Below are positions 25,283-33,474 of a stretch of DNA of 54,780 nt, piece by piece (the first letter of the stretch is position 1; each line of letters opens with the position of its first letter). The notes beneath the pieces are model-generated. The model searched no databases and was not told the DNA's origin. It was given only the letters and a program-made list of their open reading frames with translations. The translations under genes and the position numbers were made by a program. The DNA comes from JAKQHY01 sp034429475 (lineage in GTDB: Bacteria > Chloroflexota > Anaerolineae > B4-G1 > SLSP01). Where the stretch lies: assembly GCA_034429475.1 (NCBI GenBank), contig DAOUGD010000263.1, forward strand, positions 1 to 54,780. Reading direction: 5' to 3'.

Positions 25283-25310
25283 TTTTATAGCAGAATCTCA
25301 TCTTTGTCAA
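25282..25310 (-). promoter_or_regulatory. promoter of the lacI-araB unit
   Basis: On the minus strand, a perfect -35 TTGACA (25310-25305), a 17-bp spacer and -10 TAAAAT (25287-25282). The operator array starts immediately downstream, so bound repressor would block initiation. Confidence 0.75.
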
Positions 25311-25393
25311 TAGGCAATTTCAGAAGATTCCGAAACTTACGCGGAATGTGACCGAATCGGGGTTACAGCCCCGATAATGAAAAAGATTTTTTT

Positions 25394-25455
25394 CTCAACG
25401 GATTCAACGGAATTTAACGGACATCTTTCCGTTTAATCCGTTCAATCCGTTGAGG
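25394..25455. repeat. TCAACGGAT / ATCCGTTGA repeat, inverted pair
   Basis: About three copies of CAACGGATT on one side (25394-25421) face about three complementary copies of AATCCGTTC/G (25428-25455). Same word family as 11972-12000 and 14251-14270. Confidence 0.7.
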
Positions 25456-25469
25456 CCATGTACAAAGAA

Positions 25470-25501
25470 GCGCGGTGATGGACAGTAGCCCATCACCGCG
25501 C
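25470..25501 (-). terminator. terminator downstream of the DUF885 gene
   Basis: Perfect 12-bp stem GCGCGGTGATGG / CCATCACCGCGC with an eight-base loop, followed on the minus strand by TTCTTTG. Confidence 0.75.
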
Positions 25502-25532
25502 CAATTCGTGCAGATTTGCGGAGATTCGTGGT

Positions 25533-27470
25533 CTATTTTTCTTGGAGGGTCCGGGCAATGGTGTCGTCCACCAACTGCTCCAAAATCGCCAGCGGCACGC
25601 CGCCGTTGCCGATGACGACGTTGTGGAAGGCTTTGAGATCAAACTGATCGCCCAGGGCGTCCTGCGCTTTCTGGCGCAGTTCCAGGAGCTTGATCATCCC
25701 AATCTTGTAGGCGGTGGCCTGCCCCGGCCAGGTGATGTACCGCCAGAGTTCGCCTTCCGCCACGCCGCGCGGATAACCGATGTTGTCCACCATATAAGTC
25801 GCCGCCTCGTCATACGTCCAGCCTTTGGCGTGGACGCCAGTATCCACCACCAACCGCACCGCGCGGAACATCTCGTATTGCAGGCGGCCCAGGTCGCTGT
25901 AGACGTTGCCCTCGTACCAGCCCAGATCATACGCCAGCCATTCCGCGTAGAGCGCCCAACCCTCGATGTGACCGATGAAGCCGATGTCGGTGCGGAACAG
26001 CGGCAAATCCAACTCCTGGGCGAGCGCGATCTGGTAGTGATGGCCGGGTACGGATTCATGATAGGCCAGCGAGGGCATTTTGTACGGGTAGTCGGCGCCG
26101 GTGGTCGCGGCGTAGAAGGCGCCGGGCCGCGAGCCGTCCACCGCCGGGCCGCTGTAGTAGCCGCCGCTCTCCCCGCCGACGACGATGACGCGGGCTTGCG
26201 GGCGCAAATCGAAGGCGGCCGCCGAATCCCGTTCCGCCGCCTCAATGAGCGCTTCGTAGGCCGGCTGGATGTCGGCGCCGTACAGGATGCCGCTCTCTTT
26301 GATCACGCGGTTATAGAGGGCCGGCAGGCTGGCCTCGGCGGGGTAGCCCAGGTCGTCGAAGCGCATCTGCATCTCGGCCCGGATGCGCGCCACTTCTTGC
26401 AGGCCAAGCTCGTGGATTTCGTCGGTGGTCAGGTCGGTGGTGGTGTAGTGCTGGAGGATGTAAGCGTAATACTCCCGTCCGTTAGGGAATTTGGACGCGC
26501 CAATCTCGTCAGTAGCCGTCTTCTGCTGCGCTTCCAGACAGTCGGCCAGCGCCGCGTAGCCGGGCAGCACGGAGTCTTGAATAGCGGATTCCGCCGCTTT
26601 GAGCAAGTCCTGCCGGTCGGACGCGCCAAGGGCCTCCACGGCGGCGAGCTTTTCCGCAAAGCTCGCATAGAAAGGCGTGTCGGTCGGCGCGGTCTTGGAC
26701 ATCTCAAGGATATTGCTCGCCATCCACTGGTTGATGAAGCGCGGCAGCATCACGCCGGCCTGCGCACGACGATCCAGGTCGTCCACCACTTGCTCCATTT
26801 GTAGTTTCACCTGACCCAGGCGCGTGATGTAATCTTCCGCGTCCTTGCGGCTCGTCACGGGGTGAATCTGGGTAAAGAAGTGTTCCAGGCTGCCGGGGTA
26901 GCCGATGACGCCAGGGCGGACGATGTAGTCGTCGTACAGAAACTCGTGGCCGCGAACAGTGTCTTCGAGATACCACAGGTAGATGTCGTAGGAAAGCTGC
27001 TGCTCCGGCGTGAGGGCGGCGCGGTCGTAGGTTTTGAGGAGGGCCAGGAGGGCGGTCTCTAAACCCTGCGTTTCGCGGATGTAGGCGTCGGACATGTCGT
27101 TCAGCCGGTCGTTGCCGACGCCAAAATCGGCAGAGACGCCCAGTTCGGTGACGTACTGCGGAGTGCGGAGCAGCAGCGCCTTGTAGGATTCCGCGAAGAA
27201 GGCGTCTATGTCCAGGCCTTGCAATCCCGCTGCAACGGGAGGGAGGTCAAGTGGGGCGGAGGTGGGTTCTGCCGGGGTGGACTGTGTTGATGTTGGCGTG
27301 GGGGCGAGGGGTGTCGAGACTGTCGGCGCGGGCGCCGTCGTGGGCGCCGCAACAGGTGTGTTTGCAGCCGGCAATGTCGGCGGAACGGGCGTCGGTTGGC
27401 TCACACAGCCAGTCAATAGGAGCAGCAACAGCAATCCCTTCATGATTTTCTTGAACCTTCGACGGATCAT
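25533..27470 (-). CDS. DUF885 family lipoprotein, putative metallopeptidase-like enzyme
   Basis: A 645-residue lipoprotein: signal peptide with lipobox LLTGC (C22), a Thr/Pro-rich linker to about residue 75, then the DUF885 domain to the C-terminus. The family metal-binding motif HESVPGHH is at 471-478, with downstream EGWALYAEWLAYDLG. These motifs place DUF885 among zinc-dependent peptidase-like folds, but no substrate is established. ATG 27470 has AGGAGG seven bases upstream. It is followed by a strong terminator and preceded by a repeat-filled spacer. It probably acts at the outer face of the membrane. Confidence 0.88.
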   Translation of the reverse strand: MIRRRFKKIMKGLLLLLLLTGCVSQPTPVPPTLPAANTPVAAPTTAPAPTVSTPLAPTPTSTQSTPAEPTSAPLDLPPVAAGLQGLDIDAFFAESYKALLLRTPQYVTELGVSADFGVGNDRLNDMSDAYIRETQGLETALLALLKTYDRAALTPEQQLSYDIYLWYLEDTVRGHEFLYDDYIVRPGVIGYPGSLEHFFTQIHPVTSRKDAEDYITRLGQVKLQMEQVVDDLDRRAQAGVMLPRFINQWMASNILEMSKTAPTDTPFYASFAEKLAAVEALGASDRQDLLKAAESAIQDSVLPGYAALADCLEAQQKTATDEIGASKFPNGREYYAYILQHYTTTDLTTDEIHELGLQEVARIRAEMQMRFDDLGYPAEASLPALYNRVIKESGILYGADIQPAYEALIEAAERDSAAAFDLRPQARVIVVGGESGGYYSGPAVDGSRPGAFYAATTGADYPYKMPSLAYHESVPGHHYQIALAQELDLPLFRTDIGFIGHIEGWALYAEWLAYDLGWYEGNVYSDLGRLQYEMFRAVRLVVDTGVHAKGWTYDEAATYMVDNIGYPRGVAEGELWRYITWPGQATAYKIGMIKLLELRQKAQDALGDQFDLKAFHNVVIGNGGVPLAILEQLVDDTIARTLQEK

Positions 27471-27495
27471 AGGTCCTCCTCAGAATAAAAATATT

Positions 27496-27568
27496 TAACG
27501 CAAAGACGCAAAGACGCAAAGAAATTAAATAATCTTAGCGTCTCTGCGCCTTGGTGCCTTTGCGTTGA
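27496..27568. repeat. GACGCAAA octad repeat, inverted pair
   Basis: Three copies of ACGCAAAG (27496-27522) face a partly complementary CTCTGCGCC-TTGGTGCC-TTTGCGTT segment (27541-27568). It fills the spacer between two lipoprotein genes. The same word family occurs at 46668-46692 and inside queA. Confidence 0.75.
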
Positions 27569-27573
27569 AATCT

Positions 27574-28353
27574 TCATTTGCTGGTACTTTCTGGGTTGCC
27601 GCTTTGCCACGCCTGCAAGGCGTAGGTTTTCTGATAGATTTCTCCCATCCCGCCCAAGATGAGCAGGCGGGTCTCGTCCGTCAGTTGGTCGCGGCTGAAG
27701 GTGACTTGCTTTCCGGCGTAAAAGCCCGGCCAGAGTTGCAGGGCATATTCCAGCGCCGCTTTGTTGTAGTGGGTGGGGATGATGACTTTGGGCTTGACCT
27801 GCGCCATCAAGTTGAAGCCGATTTTGTTTTTAACGTCTACGCTGCTGAAGGAATTAGCAAGCTGCATGATGGCAATGTCCACCGTGCCCAACGCTTCCAG
27901 TTGGTCGGGGGTCAGTTCGGCCTGGCCGATATCGCCAAAGTGGACGATGCGCAGCCCATCCACATCCACAATGTAGATGTAATTGCTGCCGCCCTCCGGC
28001 TTGAGCGGCAGACCGTCGTTGTGCGCCGACGCAATCCCCCGAATCTTCACATCCTCCAACGCAATCTCGCCTTCACGGATCAGCAACTGCTGCCCCGTGA
28101 AACTCTTGAGGAACTTGCCGTTCTGGTGGTCGGAATGGTTGTGGGTGGTCAACAGTACGTCGTTTTCCGTCGCCGGCGCGCTCAACAGTTGCGGGTCGTA
28201 GACATCCATCAAAACCCGCGTGCCCTGGGAACTGATGATTTCGACCTGGGCGTTTTCTTCGTAGAAGAGCGTCACCGGTGCCGACTTCTCCGGTTTCGTT
28301 GTACATCCGGCTAACACCAACATTAACACCACAAGCAAGGATACATAGCGCAT
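27574..28353 (-). CDS. metallo-beta-lactamase-fold lipoprotein, UlaG-like
   Basis: A protein of about 259 residues from ATG 28353, which has GAAGGAG upstream; the open frame extends 15 codons further without support. The signal peptide carries the lipobox VLAGC. The mature domain is a beta-lactamase superfamily fold of the UlaG type: the metal motif appears as THNHSDHQNG, with VHFGDIGQAELT and a late HYNK histidine. Such proteins hydrolyse lactones or phosphoesters, but an exported lipoprotein form has no defined substrate. It lies between the DUF885 and Cys-rich genes and is probably separately translated because both spacers are repeat-filled. Confidence 0.82.
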   Translation of the reverse strand: MRYVSLLVVLMLVLAGCTTKPEKSAPVTLFYEENAQVEIISSQGTRVLMDVYDPQLLSAPATENDVLLTTHNHSDHQNGKFLKSFTGQQLLIREGEIALEDVKIRGIASAHNDGLPLKPEGGSNYIYIVDVDGLRIVHFGDIGQAELTPDQLEALGTVDIAIMQLANSFSSVDVKNKIGFNLMAQVKPKVIIPTHYNKAALEYALQLWPGFYAGKQVTFSRDQLTDETRLLILGGMGEIYQKTYALQAWQSGNPESTSK

Positions 28354-28375
28354 GATAAAAACTCCTTCAAAAATA

Positions 28376-28445
28376 GCCACAGAGAGCACAGAGGTCACAG
28401 AGGGGAAAGTAAAAAATCTCTGCGCGCTCTGCGTGCTCTGCGGTG
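28376..28445. repeat. CACAGAGG / CTCTGCGT octad repeat, inverted pair
   Basis: CACAGAGA-GCACAGAG-GTCACAGAG on the left faces CTCTGCGCG-CTCTGCGTG-CTCTGCGG on the right. Fills the spacer before the Cys-rich gene's end. Confidence 0.75.
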
Positions 28446-28452
28446 AAAGATT

Positions 28453-29421
28453 CTATTCCAGCGGCAGGTGGATGGCGAAACGGCAGCGGTCGTCGCCTTT
28501 GAGGACGGATTCGAGGACTTCGGCCTTGACCGGGCGGCCCAGCGCGATTTCCCACGGCTTCTTGTGGAAGCCCGCGCTGCACTGACAGAACGTCGCCGTG
28601 AGGCTCGTGTCGCCGTTCTTGATGGCCTCGCGCGCCCAGGGGCAGTGGCAATAGAAGTAGCGTTTCATCACCGGGTCGGCAGCAGCGAGGTATTGCGGGG
28701 TCATGAAGGGGATTTTGGTCTCGTAGACCACGTTGCCTTCGCGCCGCCCGCCGCCGATTTCGGGGTCGTTTTTGACGAAGGCGATCACCTCGTTGGTGAC
28801 TTCTTGCGCAAAGAACAGCCGTCCCTCGCGCTGGCAGGCTTCGAGGCGCTCGACGAAGGCTTGCTTTTTGAGGCGCAGGTATTCATCCAGGTCGCCGCCG
28901 GAGGCTTCGTAGCGCTGGCGTTCGTCCGCGAAGTATTCGTCCGGCAGGTCGCGCAGGCTGTCGGCCAGCAGGGCGCGGCACGCTGCCTCGCCGACTTTGG
29001 CCTCAAGGCGCGCGACGACAGGGTGCATTGTGCGGGGCTTGGCTGGCGTGGGCAACCCCAGCGGCGCGACGCCGATCCCGGCAAAGACTTCATCGCGGAT
29101 TTCTTCGCCGAAAACCTCGGCCACCTTGCGGTAAAAATTGCGCTGCGCCTCTTCGCCGTCGAGCAATTCGAGGATGGCGACGAAGAGCGCATTGTTTTGG
29201 GTGAAGAATCCGTAGCGCGCCAGGGCCAGGTAGTTGTCCTCGGTGTTTTGCCCTTCCTGGATCAGCCGCTCCGAGAAAGCCCAGGCCGCCTCGGTGATGG
29301 GCATGTCCCCCATGTCGGCGAGGAACTCCTCGAAGTGGCCGATGAGGGCGATGGCCGCTTCAATTTTGTCCTCTGGGATGTTGCGTTTCTGTAGCATCGT
29401 GCGAAAGCCTTGTTGATCCAT
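28453..29421 (-). CDS. conserved protein with Cys-rich C-terminal module (DUF6144-like)
   Basis: A soluble protein of about 322 residues; ATG 29421 has the best spacing to AAAGGAG, and ATG 29424 is adjacent. The N-terminal two thirds is helical and acidic without a recognisable domain. The C-terminal 80 residues carry a cysteine set, YCHCPWARE and FCQCSAGF, then LKGDDRCRFAIHLP. The GD-xC-x-F ending resembles V4R/XylR-type and DUF6144 small-molecule or metal-binding domains. A cluster or zinc site is plausible. No catalytic function can be named, and the neighbours give no clear pathway. Confidence 0.6.
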   Translation of the reverse strand: MDQQGFRTMLQKRNIPEDKIEAAIALIGHFEEFLADMGDMPITEAAWAFSERLIQEGQNTEDNYLALARYGFFTQNNALFVAILELLDGEEAQRNFYRKVAEVFGEEIRDEVFAGIGVAPLGLPTPAKPRTMHPVVARLEAKVGEAACRALLADSLRDLPDEYFADERQRYEASGGDLDEYLRLKKQAFVERLEACQREGRLFFAQEVTNEVIAFVKNDPEIGGGRREGNVVYETKIPFMTPQYLAAADPVMKRYFYCHCPWAREAIKNGDTSLTATFCQCSAGFHKKPWEIALGRPVKAEVLESVLKGDDRCRFAIHLPLE

Positions 29422-29448
29422 CATGACTCCTTTGTGATTTCAAGTTTA

Positions 29449-29497
29449 TGAAACGTGAAACGTGAAACGTGATGACTTCACGTTTTACGTTTCACGA
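29449..29497. repeat. CGTGAAA heptad repeat, inverted pair
   Basis: Three copies of AACGTGA followed after a short gap by complementary TCACGTT-TTACGTT-TCACG. Same word as 34565-34630 and 54441-54472. Confidence 0.8.
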
Positions 29498-29520
29498 TCA
29501 AGTAAAACTGCTTATGCCGC

Positions 29521-31257
29521 CTATTCGGAATACCCTATGGCGTAGACGCTTACCGAAAGGCAGAAGTCTATCAGGATGATGGAGAGGTAGGTGCGCATCA
29601 CGGAAAAGTCTGGCCGCTTCCAGGGGCGCGTCGCCAGGGCGACCACGCCCGCGCTGAACAGCAGCAGCGCCACCGGCAGGGCGTAGATGAGCGCCCGCCC
29701 TACGGTTGGCGGCAGGTATTCCAGGCCCGGCAGGTACGTCAAGATGGGGAAGGTCAGCAGGTATTTTGAGCCGATGTACAGCAGCGCCGCGCCCGTCAGG
29801 GTGAGGTAGCCGCGTCCGCCAGTGTCGTGGCCGCGCGCGAGCATGATGAGCAGCCAGACGCAGGGCACGATTAGCCACACCAAAATCAATGGTAGCATAA
29901 AAAGCCCCAGAGTCACGCGGTTGACGTAGTCCCAGGCCGCCGCGCCGTAGTCGTTCAGCGTTAAGTGCTGCCACGCGCTGTGCAAGGCCGGGGCGGTGCT
30001 GCTCAGGTAGACGGGATAGTGGAAGGCGTCGCCCGGCGCATCCACCCACGCCACGTAGCGTTGCCCGCCTGCGTCGGCGGCGATGACGGGATAGAGTGAG
30101 GTCGCGTCGGTCCAGGTGAGGGCGAGGTAGCCCAGCGGGCGGCCGTCGCGCACGGGGACGAGCGTGGGCTGGTATTCCGTGCGGCTGCGCGTGCTGTACT
30201 GGATGGGCAGCGCCAACAGCAGGCCATCCGGGGAAGAAAACACCCACGGCGCCTGGCGGACGTTGGTGTCTCCCAACGGCAGGGGACTCCAGGGACTAAG
30301 TCCAGAGACGGCCTCCGGTGTCGGCGGGAAATCTGCGGCAAAGGGGACCGGCTGTCCCGTAACTTCGCCGGCGTCGCCGGAAAGTGGAAAGGTTGCGAGG
30401 TACAACGCCTCCGCGACGCCCCGCCCTCGGACGCGCTGCGTCCAGCTCAGGTAGAGGTGCGCTTCATCCAGGCCGATCACCGGGCCATCTATCGCGCTTG
30501 CCAACGACTGCCCCGGCAAGCCAATTTCTGTCATCAGCCGGGCGTCGCGCAACGTCAGCGTCTTCGGATCGAGCACGGCGTGATAGAGAAGCAAGGCGCT
30601 CACCATGTCCGATTCCGACCATGTCACGTGTACTTGACCGATCTTATCCACGGCAAAGTCGGCCTGCTGCACGCCATCCAGCAGTGTCTGGACTTCTCCG
30701 TCAGAACTGCGCCAACCCTGCAAAGCGCCGCGCGAGGTCGTCCAGAGCGCCAGCACATCGCCGGAGGGCAGCGTGGCGGCTCTGTACCGGCGTATGGCTG
30801 TCGCATCTGACGATACCGCTTGCGGCGTCAGCGTCGGCGGTTCGATGTCCACTGCGGCCAGGGATGGCAAGGGAGCGTACCACAGGGTGCGGTCATCTGA
30901 TTTCCCGGACAGCCACAGCAGGTGCAGCGTGCCGTCACTCGCGGATAGCAATTGAACCTGGTCCAATTCGGCGACCGGCGAGGGAAAGTCATACTCGGCC
31001 AGCGTCGCGCCGTGATTGTTCAACACGAGCAGGTGGATGAACTCCGGCGCATCGTCCGTCGCGTTGCGTGTAGGCCACGCCAGCGCCACCCGGCTGCCAT
31101 CCGGCGCGACGACCAATCCCACGGGAGCCGGGCGCGAACTCACGCCCACGCGCGCTGCCCGACCCCATTCCGGCAGCAGGCGCGGCGTGTGAACCCGCTC
31201 CGCGCAGCCGGTGAGCAACATAAGTACCAGACCCATCCATAAAAGCTTTTTCCGCAT
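29521..31257 (-). CDS. lipoprotein with probable beta-propeller ectodomain and C-terminal membrane segments
   Basis: A protein of about 578 residues. ATG 31257 is preferred because it gives the signal peptide MRKKLLWMGLVLMLLTGC with lipobox LLTGC; longer frames run into the upstream permease gene. Residues about 25-420 contain repeated short strands with sequence such as GRVALAWP, GTLHLLWLSG, GDVLALWT, GQVHVTWS and AHLYLSWTQ. This is the blade-like spacing expected of a propeller. The last 140 residues hold about four hydrophobic segments. It follows the second permease pair by eight bases, so it is probably part of the transporter operon and may help present or sense substrate. No named family recognised. 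Confidence 0.6.
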   Translation of the reverse strand: MRKKLLWMGLVLMLLTGCAERVHTPRLLPEWGRAARVGVSSRPAPVGLVVAPDGSRVALAWPTRNATDDAPEFIHLLVLNNHGATLAEYDFPSPVAELDQVQLLSASDGTLHLLWLSGKSDDRTLWYAPLPSLAAVDIEPPTLTPQAVSSDATAIRRYRAATLPSGDVLALWTTSRGALQGWRSSDGEVQTLLDGVQQADFAVDKIGQVHVTWSESDMVSALLLYHAVLDPKTLTLRDARLMTEIGLPGQSLASAIDGPVIGLDEAHLYLSWTQRVRGRGVAEALYLATFPLSGDAGEVTGQPVPFAADFPPTPEAVSGLSPWSPLPLGDTNVRQAPWVFSSPDGLLLALPIQYSTRSRTEYQPTLVPVRDGRPLGYLALTWTDATSLYPVIAADAGGQRYVAWVDAPGDAFHYPVYLSSTAPALHSAWQHLTLNDYGAAAWDYVNRVTLGLFMLPLILVWLIVPCVWLLIMLARGHDTGGRGYLTLTGAALLYIGSKYLLTFPILTYLPGLEYLPPTVGRALIYALPVALLLFSAGVVALATRPWKRPDFSVMRTYLSIILIDFCLSVSVYAIGYSE

Positions 31258-31265
31258 ATAATCTT

Positions 31266-32240
31266 TCAAATCCTTTGCCACAATGTTAAATTCTTGCCGT
31301 TTTCGGCCGGGTGTTTTCGGTAGGGATCGGTAATGTCCTGCAAGCCCCTGGAGACAAAGTAAAACGCCGCAGCAAACAGCGACAGGGCAATGGCCGGGGG
31401 CAGCAAAACGTGCCACTCAGTCCCGGTTTGGAAGGTGTAGGAATAGACAAAACTCGAATAGATCATTGCGCCCCAATTCAAGTAGTTGCGCGTGAAGCCG
31501 AAGAAGGCGATGAAGCCGTCCGCCACCACCACCCCCGTCACGGTCAGCATCATCTGGAGGGCGACGAGAGGCGCGACGTGAATCAACAAGTGGGTAAAGA
31601 TGATGTGAAGGCTGGAACCGCCGGCCACCCGCGCCGCGCTGATGAAGGGCTTCGCCATCACTTGCAAGGCCTGCGCGCGCACCAAAATCGCCGCGCCTCC
31701 AAATCCGGCGATGGTCCCGTAGATGATCCCCAATTCAAGCGAGGTCAAATTCGGGAAGCGCATCCCCATGATGACCATAAATAGCGGCGCGGGCAGCAGC
31801 AAAAACGCATCCGCGATCTGCATCAGGATAGCGTCCACGGCGCCGGCGTAGTACGCGCTCAACAACCCCACGACTGAGCTGACGGCGGCGGCGGTCACGG
31901 CGGCGGCGATTCCGATGATAAACGTGGGCGCTGTGGCCGCTAGCAACATGCTCAACACGTCGTGCCCCAAGGAATCGGTACCCAGGAGGTGCTCTGGCCC
32001 CGGCTTGGAGGGGTGGGGCATACGCACGTCGAAACCGGCGACCGGATCGTATAGCTTGTAATTGAATACTGTCATACGCAGAATGGGATACACCAACGCG
32101 ATCATCCCGAACGTGACAATCAGGATTACCCCCAATATCGCCAGGCGATTGCGGGCGAAAATCTGCCAGTCATGTCCGAATTGCCGCCTCATTGTTGAGG
32201 CCTGCCGTTTTAGCAGCGACCAACCTGGTTTGAGATTCAT
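31266..32240 (-). CDS. DppC/OppC-type ABC permease (second copy)
   Basis: A 324-residue inner-membrane permease of the peptide/nickel class. It has the OppC N-terminal helix (FARNRLAILGVILIVTFGMI), the LLGTDSLGHDVLSMLL motif, and an EAA-type loop around AAILVRAQALQVMAKPFISAARVAGGS (shown in part). It overlaps the preceding DppB-type gene by four bases, forming the second permease pair in this locus. The ATPases are encoded about 2.4 kb upstream in the same transcript direction. Substrate class, peptides or oligosaccharides, is not determined. Confidence 0.87.
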   Translation of the reverse strand: MNLKPGWSLLKRQASTMRRQFGHDWQIFARNRLAILGVILIVTFGMIALVYPILRMTVFNYKLYDPVAGFDVRMPHPSKPGPEHLLGTDSLGHDVLSMLLAATAPTFIIGIAAAVTAAAVSSVVGLLSAYYAGAVDAILMQIADAFLLLPAPLFMVIMGMRFPNLTSLELGIIYGTIAGFGGAAILVRAQALQVMAKPFISAARVAGGSSLHIIFTHLLIHVAPLVALQMMLTVTGVVVADGFIAFFGFTRNYLNWGAMIYSSFVYSYTFQTGTEWHVLLPPAIALSLFAAAFYFVSRGLQDITDPYRKHPAENGKNLTLWQRI

Positions 32241-33451
32241 GTTGCCCTCCTGAGTCCGCCTCGGTCGTAACGGATGCGCGGGTCAAGCACTGCGTAGACC
32301 ACATCCAGGGCCAGGCGGGCCACAGCAGAAACTATCCCGACTAACAACAAGGCGCCCATCACCACCGGCATGTCTTGTTGGTAAAGGGAATTAAACAGCG
32401 AGCGGCTGACGCCCGGCCAGCCCAAGACATCCTCAACGATGACTACTCCGGTGAGCATATAAGGGAAGCTGACGATGAATCGGCTCAACACCGGCAGCAG
32501 CGCCGTGCGGGCGGCGTGGCCGTCGCGCACCATCGCCTCCGCCACGCCCTTGGCGCGCGCGGTGGTGATGTAGTCCTCTTGCAGCGTATCTGCCATGCTG
32601 GTGCGCATAATGAGCAAGGTTTCCCCAAAGGAGAGCAGAACGTAGGTGATCAAGGCGGACGAAGCTGATTCCATCACGCTCAATGCCCACGGGCCAAAGC
32701 CCAGGACGTACCAGCTTCCCACGAGCAGGCTGACGAAGAGCAGTAGCTGAATGCCGACCGACAGTCGCCAATGAAATTTGCGGGCCAGCAGGCGATTCAC
32801 CCAGCCCAGGAATAGCCACACGACGACAAAGGTAATCACAATTTTGACCATCACCACCGGCGGGGTCAGAGCCGTGTTCTTCCATATCTTCCCCATAAAG
32901 AGTTCTCTACGCCCGCGTTGACCGTAGCGAAACTCGCGGACCATGGACAGATGTTGGGACAGACAGGTGGCGACCAGAAAGCAGAGCCAGGGTGGAAAGG
33001 CGGTATAAAAGATCACCGCGCCCAACGACATCCCCCCGGACAGGGTGCGCTTTATTGAGGTGAGCCAGCGATCGGCGGACTCGCTCGGCCAGGCGGCCCA
33101 ACGGCCCAACCATTGCCCCAGTTGAAAAGCGATGAGTGTGCCCATGAAGAAGACCAGCAGGGTATAGGGTAACACGCTTTTGAGCGTGACCGTCACCGCC
33201 GGGCCATACAAAGACATCCCCAGGTCGCCGTGCAACAAGTTCCCCAGCCAGTTCAGGTAGCGCTGCCCCAGCGGCAAATTCAGCCCCAGGGATTCTTGGA
33301 GCGCGGCGCGTTGTTGCACGCTCAACTGCTCTGAAAATTGCGTTGTAAAGTCGCCAGGGATCATGATCTCCGTGACGAAGAACATAAACGATACAAAGAT
33401 GAAGAGTGCGATCAGGCTGGATAAGGCGCGTTTTGAGAGATAAAGTAACAT
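32237..33451 (-). CDS. DppB/OppB-type ABC permease (second copy), extended
   Basis: A 404-residue permease, long for a family usually near 310-340. The N-terminal helix and the periplasmic region with LGLNLPLGQRYLNWLGNLLHGDLG are typical. The EAA loop contains DYITTARAKGVAEAMV, and the end LDPRIRYD is also typical. About 80 extra residues precede the EAA region and add two hydrophobic segments (VVMVKIVITFVVVWLFLGW and IQLLLFVSLLVGSWYVLGF). The other DppB-type gene here has a similar insertion. It lies between the formylglycine-enzyme-like gene and its DppC-type partner. Confidence 0.87.
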   Translation of the reverse strand: MLLYLSKRALSSLIALFIFVSFMFFVTEIMIPGDFTTQFSEQLSVQQRAALQESLGLNLPLGQRYLNWLGNLLHGDLGMSLYGPAVTVTLKSVLPYTLLVFFMGTLIAFQLGQWLGRWAAWPSESADRWLTSIKRTLSGGMSLGAVIFYTAFPPWLCFLVATCLSQHLSMVREFRYGQRGRRELFMGKIWKNTALTPPVVMVKIVITFVVVWLFLGWVNRLLARKFHWRLSVGIQLLLFVSLLVGSWYVLGFGPWALSVMESASSALITYVLLSFGETLLIMRTSMADTLQEDYITTARAKGVAEAMVRDGHAARTALLPVLSRFIVSFPYMLTGVVIVEDVLGWPGVSRSLFNSLYQQDMPVVMGALLLVGIVSAVARLALDVVYAVLDPRIRYDRGGLRRAT

Positions 33452-33474
33452 GGTCTATCTCCACAATGAGGAAA

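Larger units (their letters stand above)
25311..25532. other. spacer upstream of the lacI promoter with a dyad and repeat block
   Basis: Holds a dyad ATCGGGG-TTACA-GCCCCGAT around 25354-25374, then the AACGGATTC / GAATCCGTT repeat (25394-25455) and the DUF885 terminator. No gene is visible. Confidence 0.5.
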
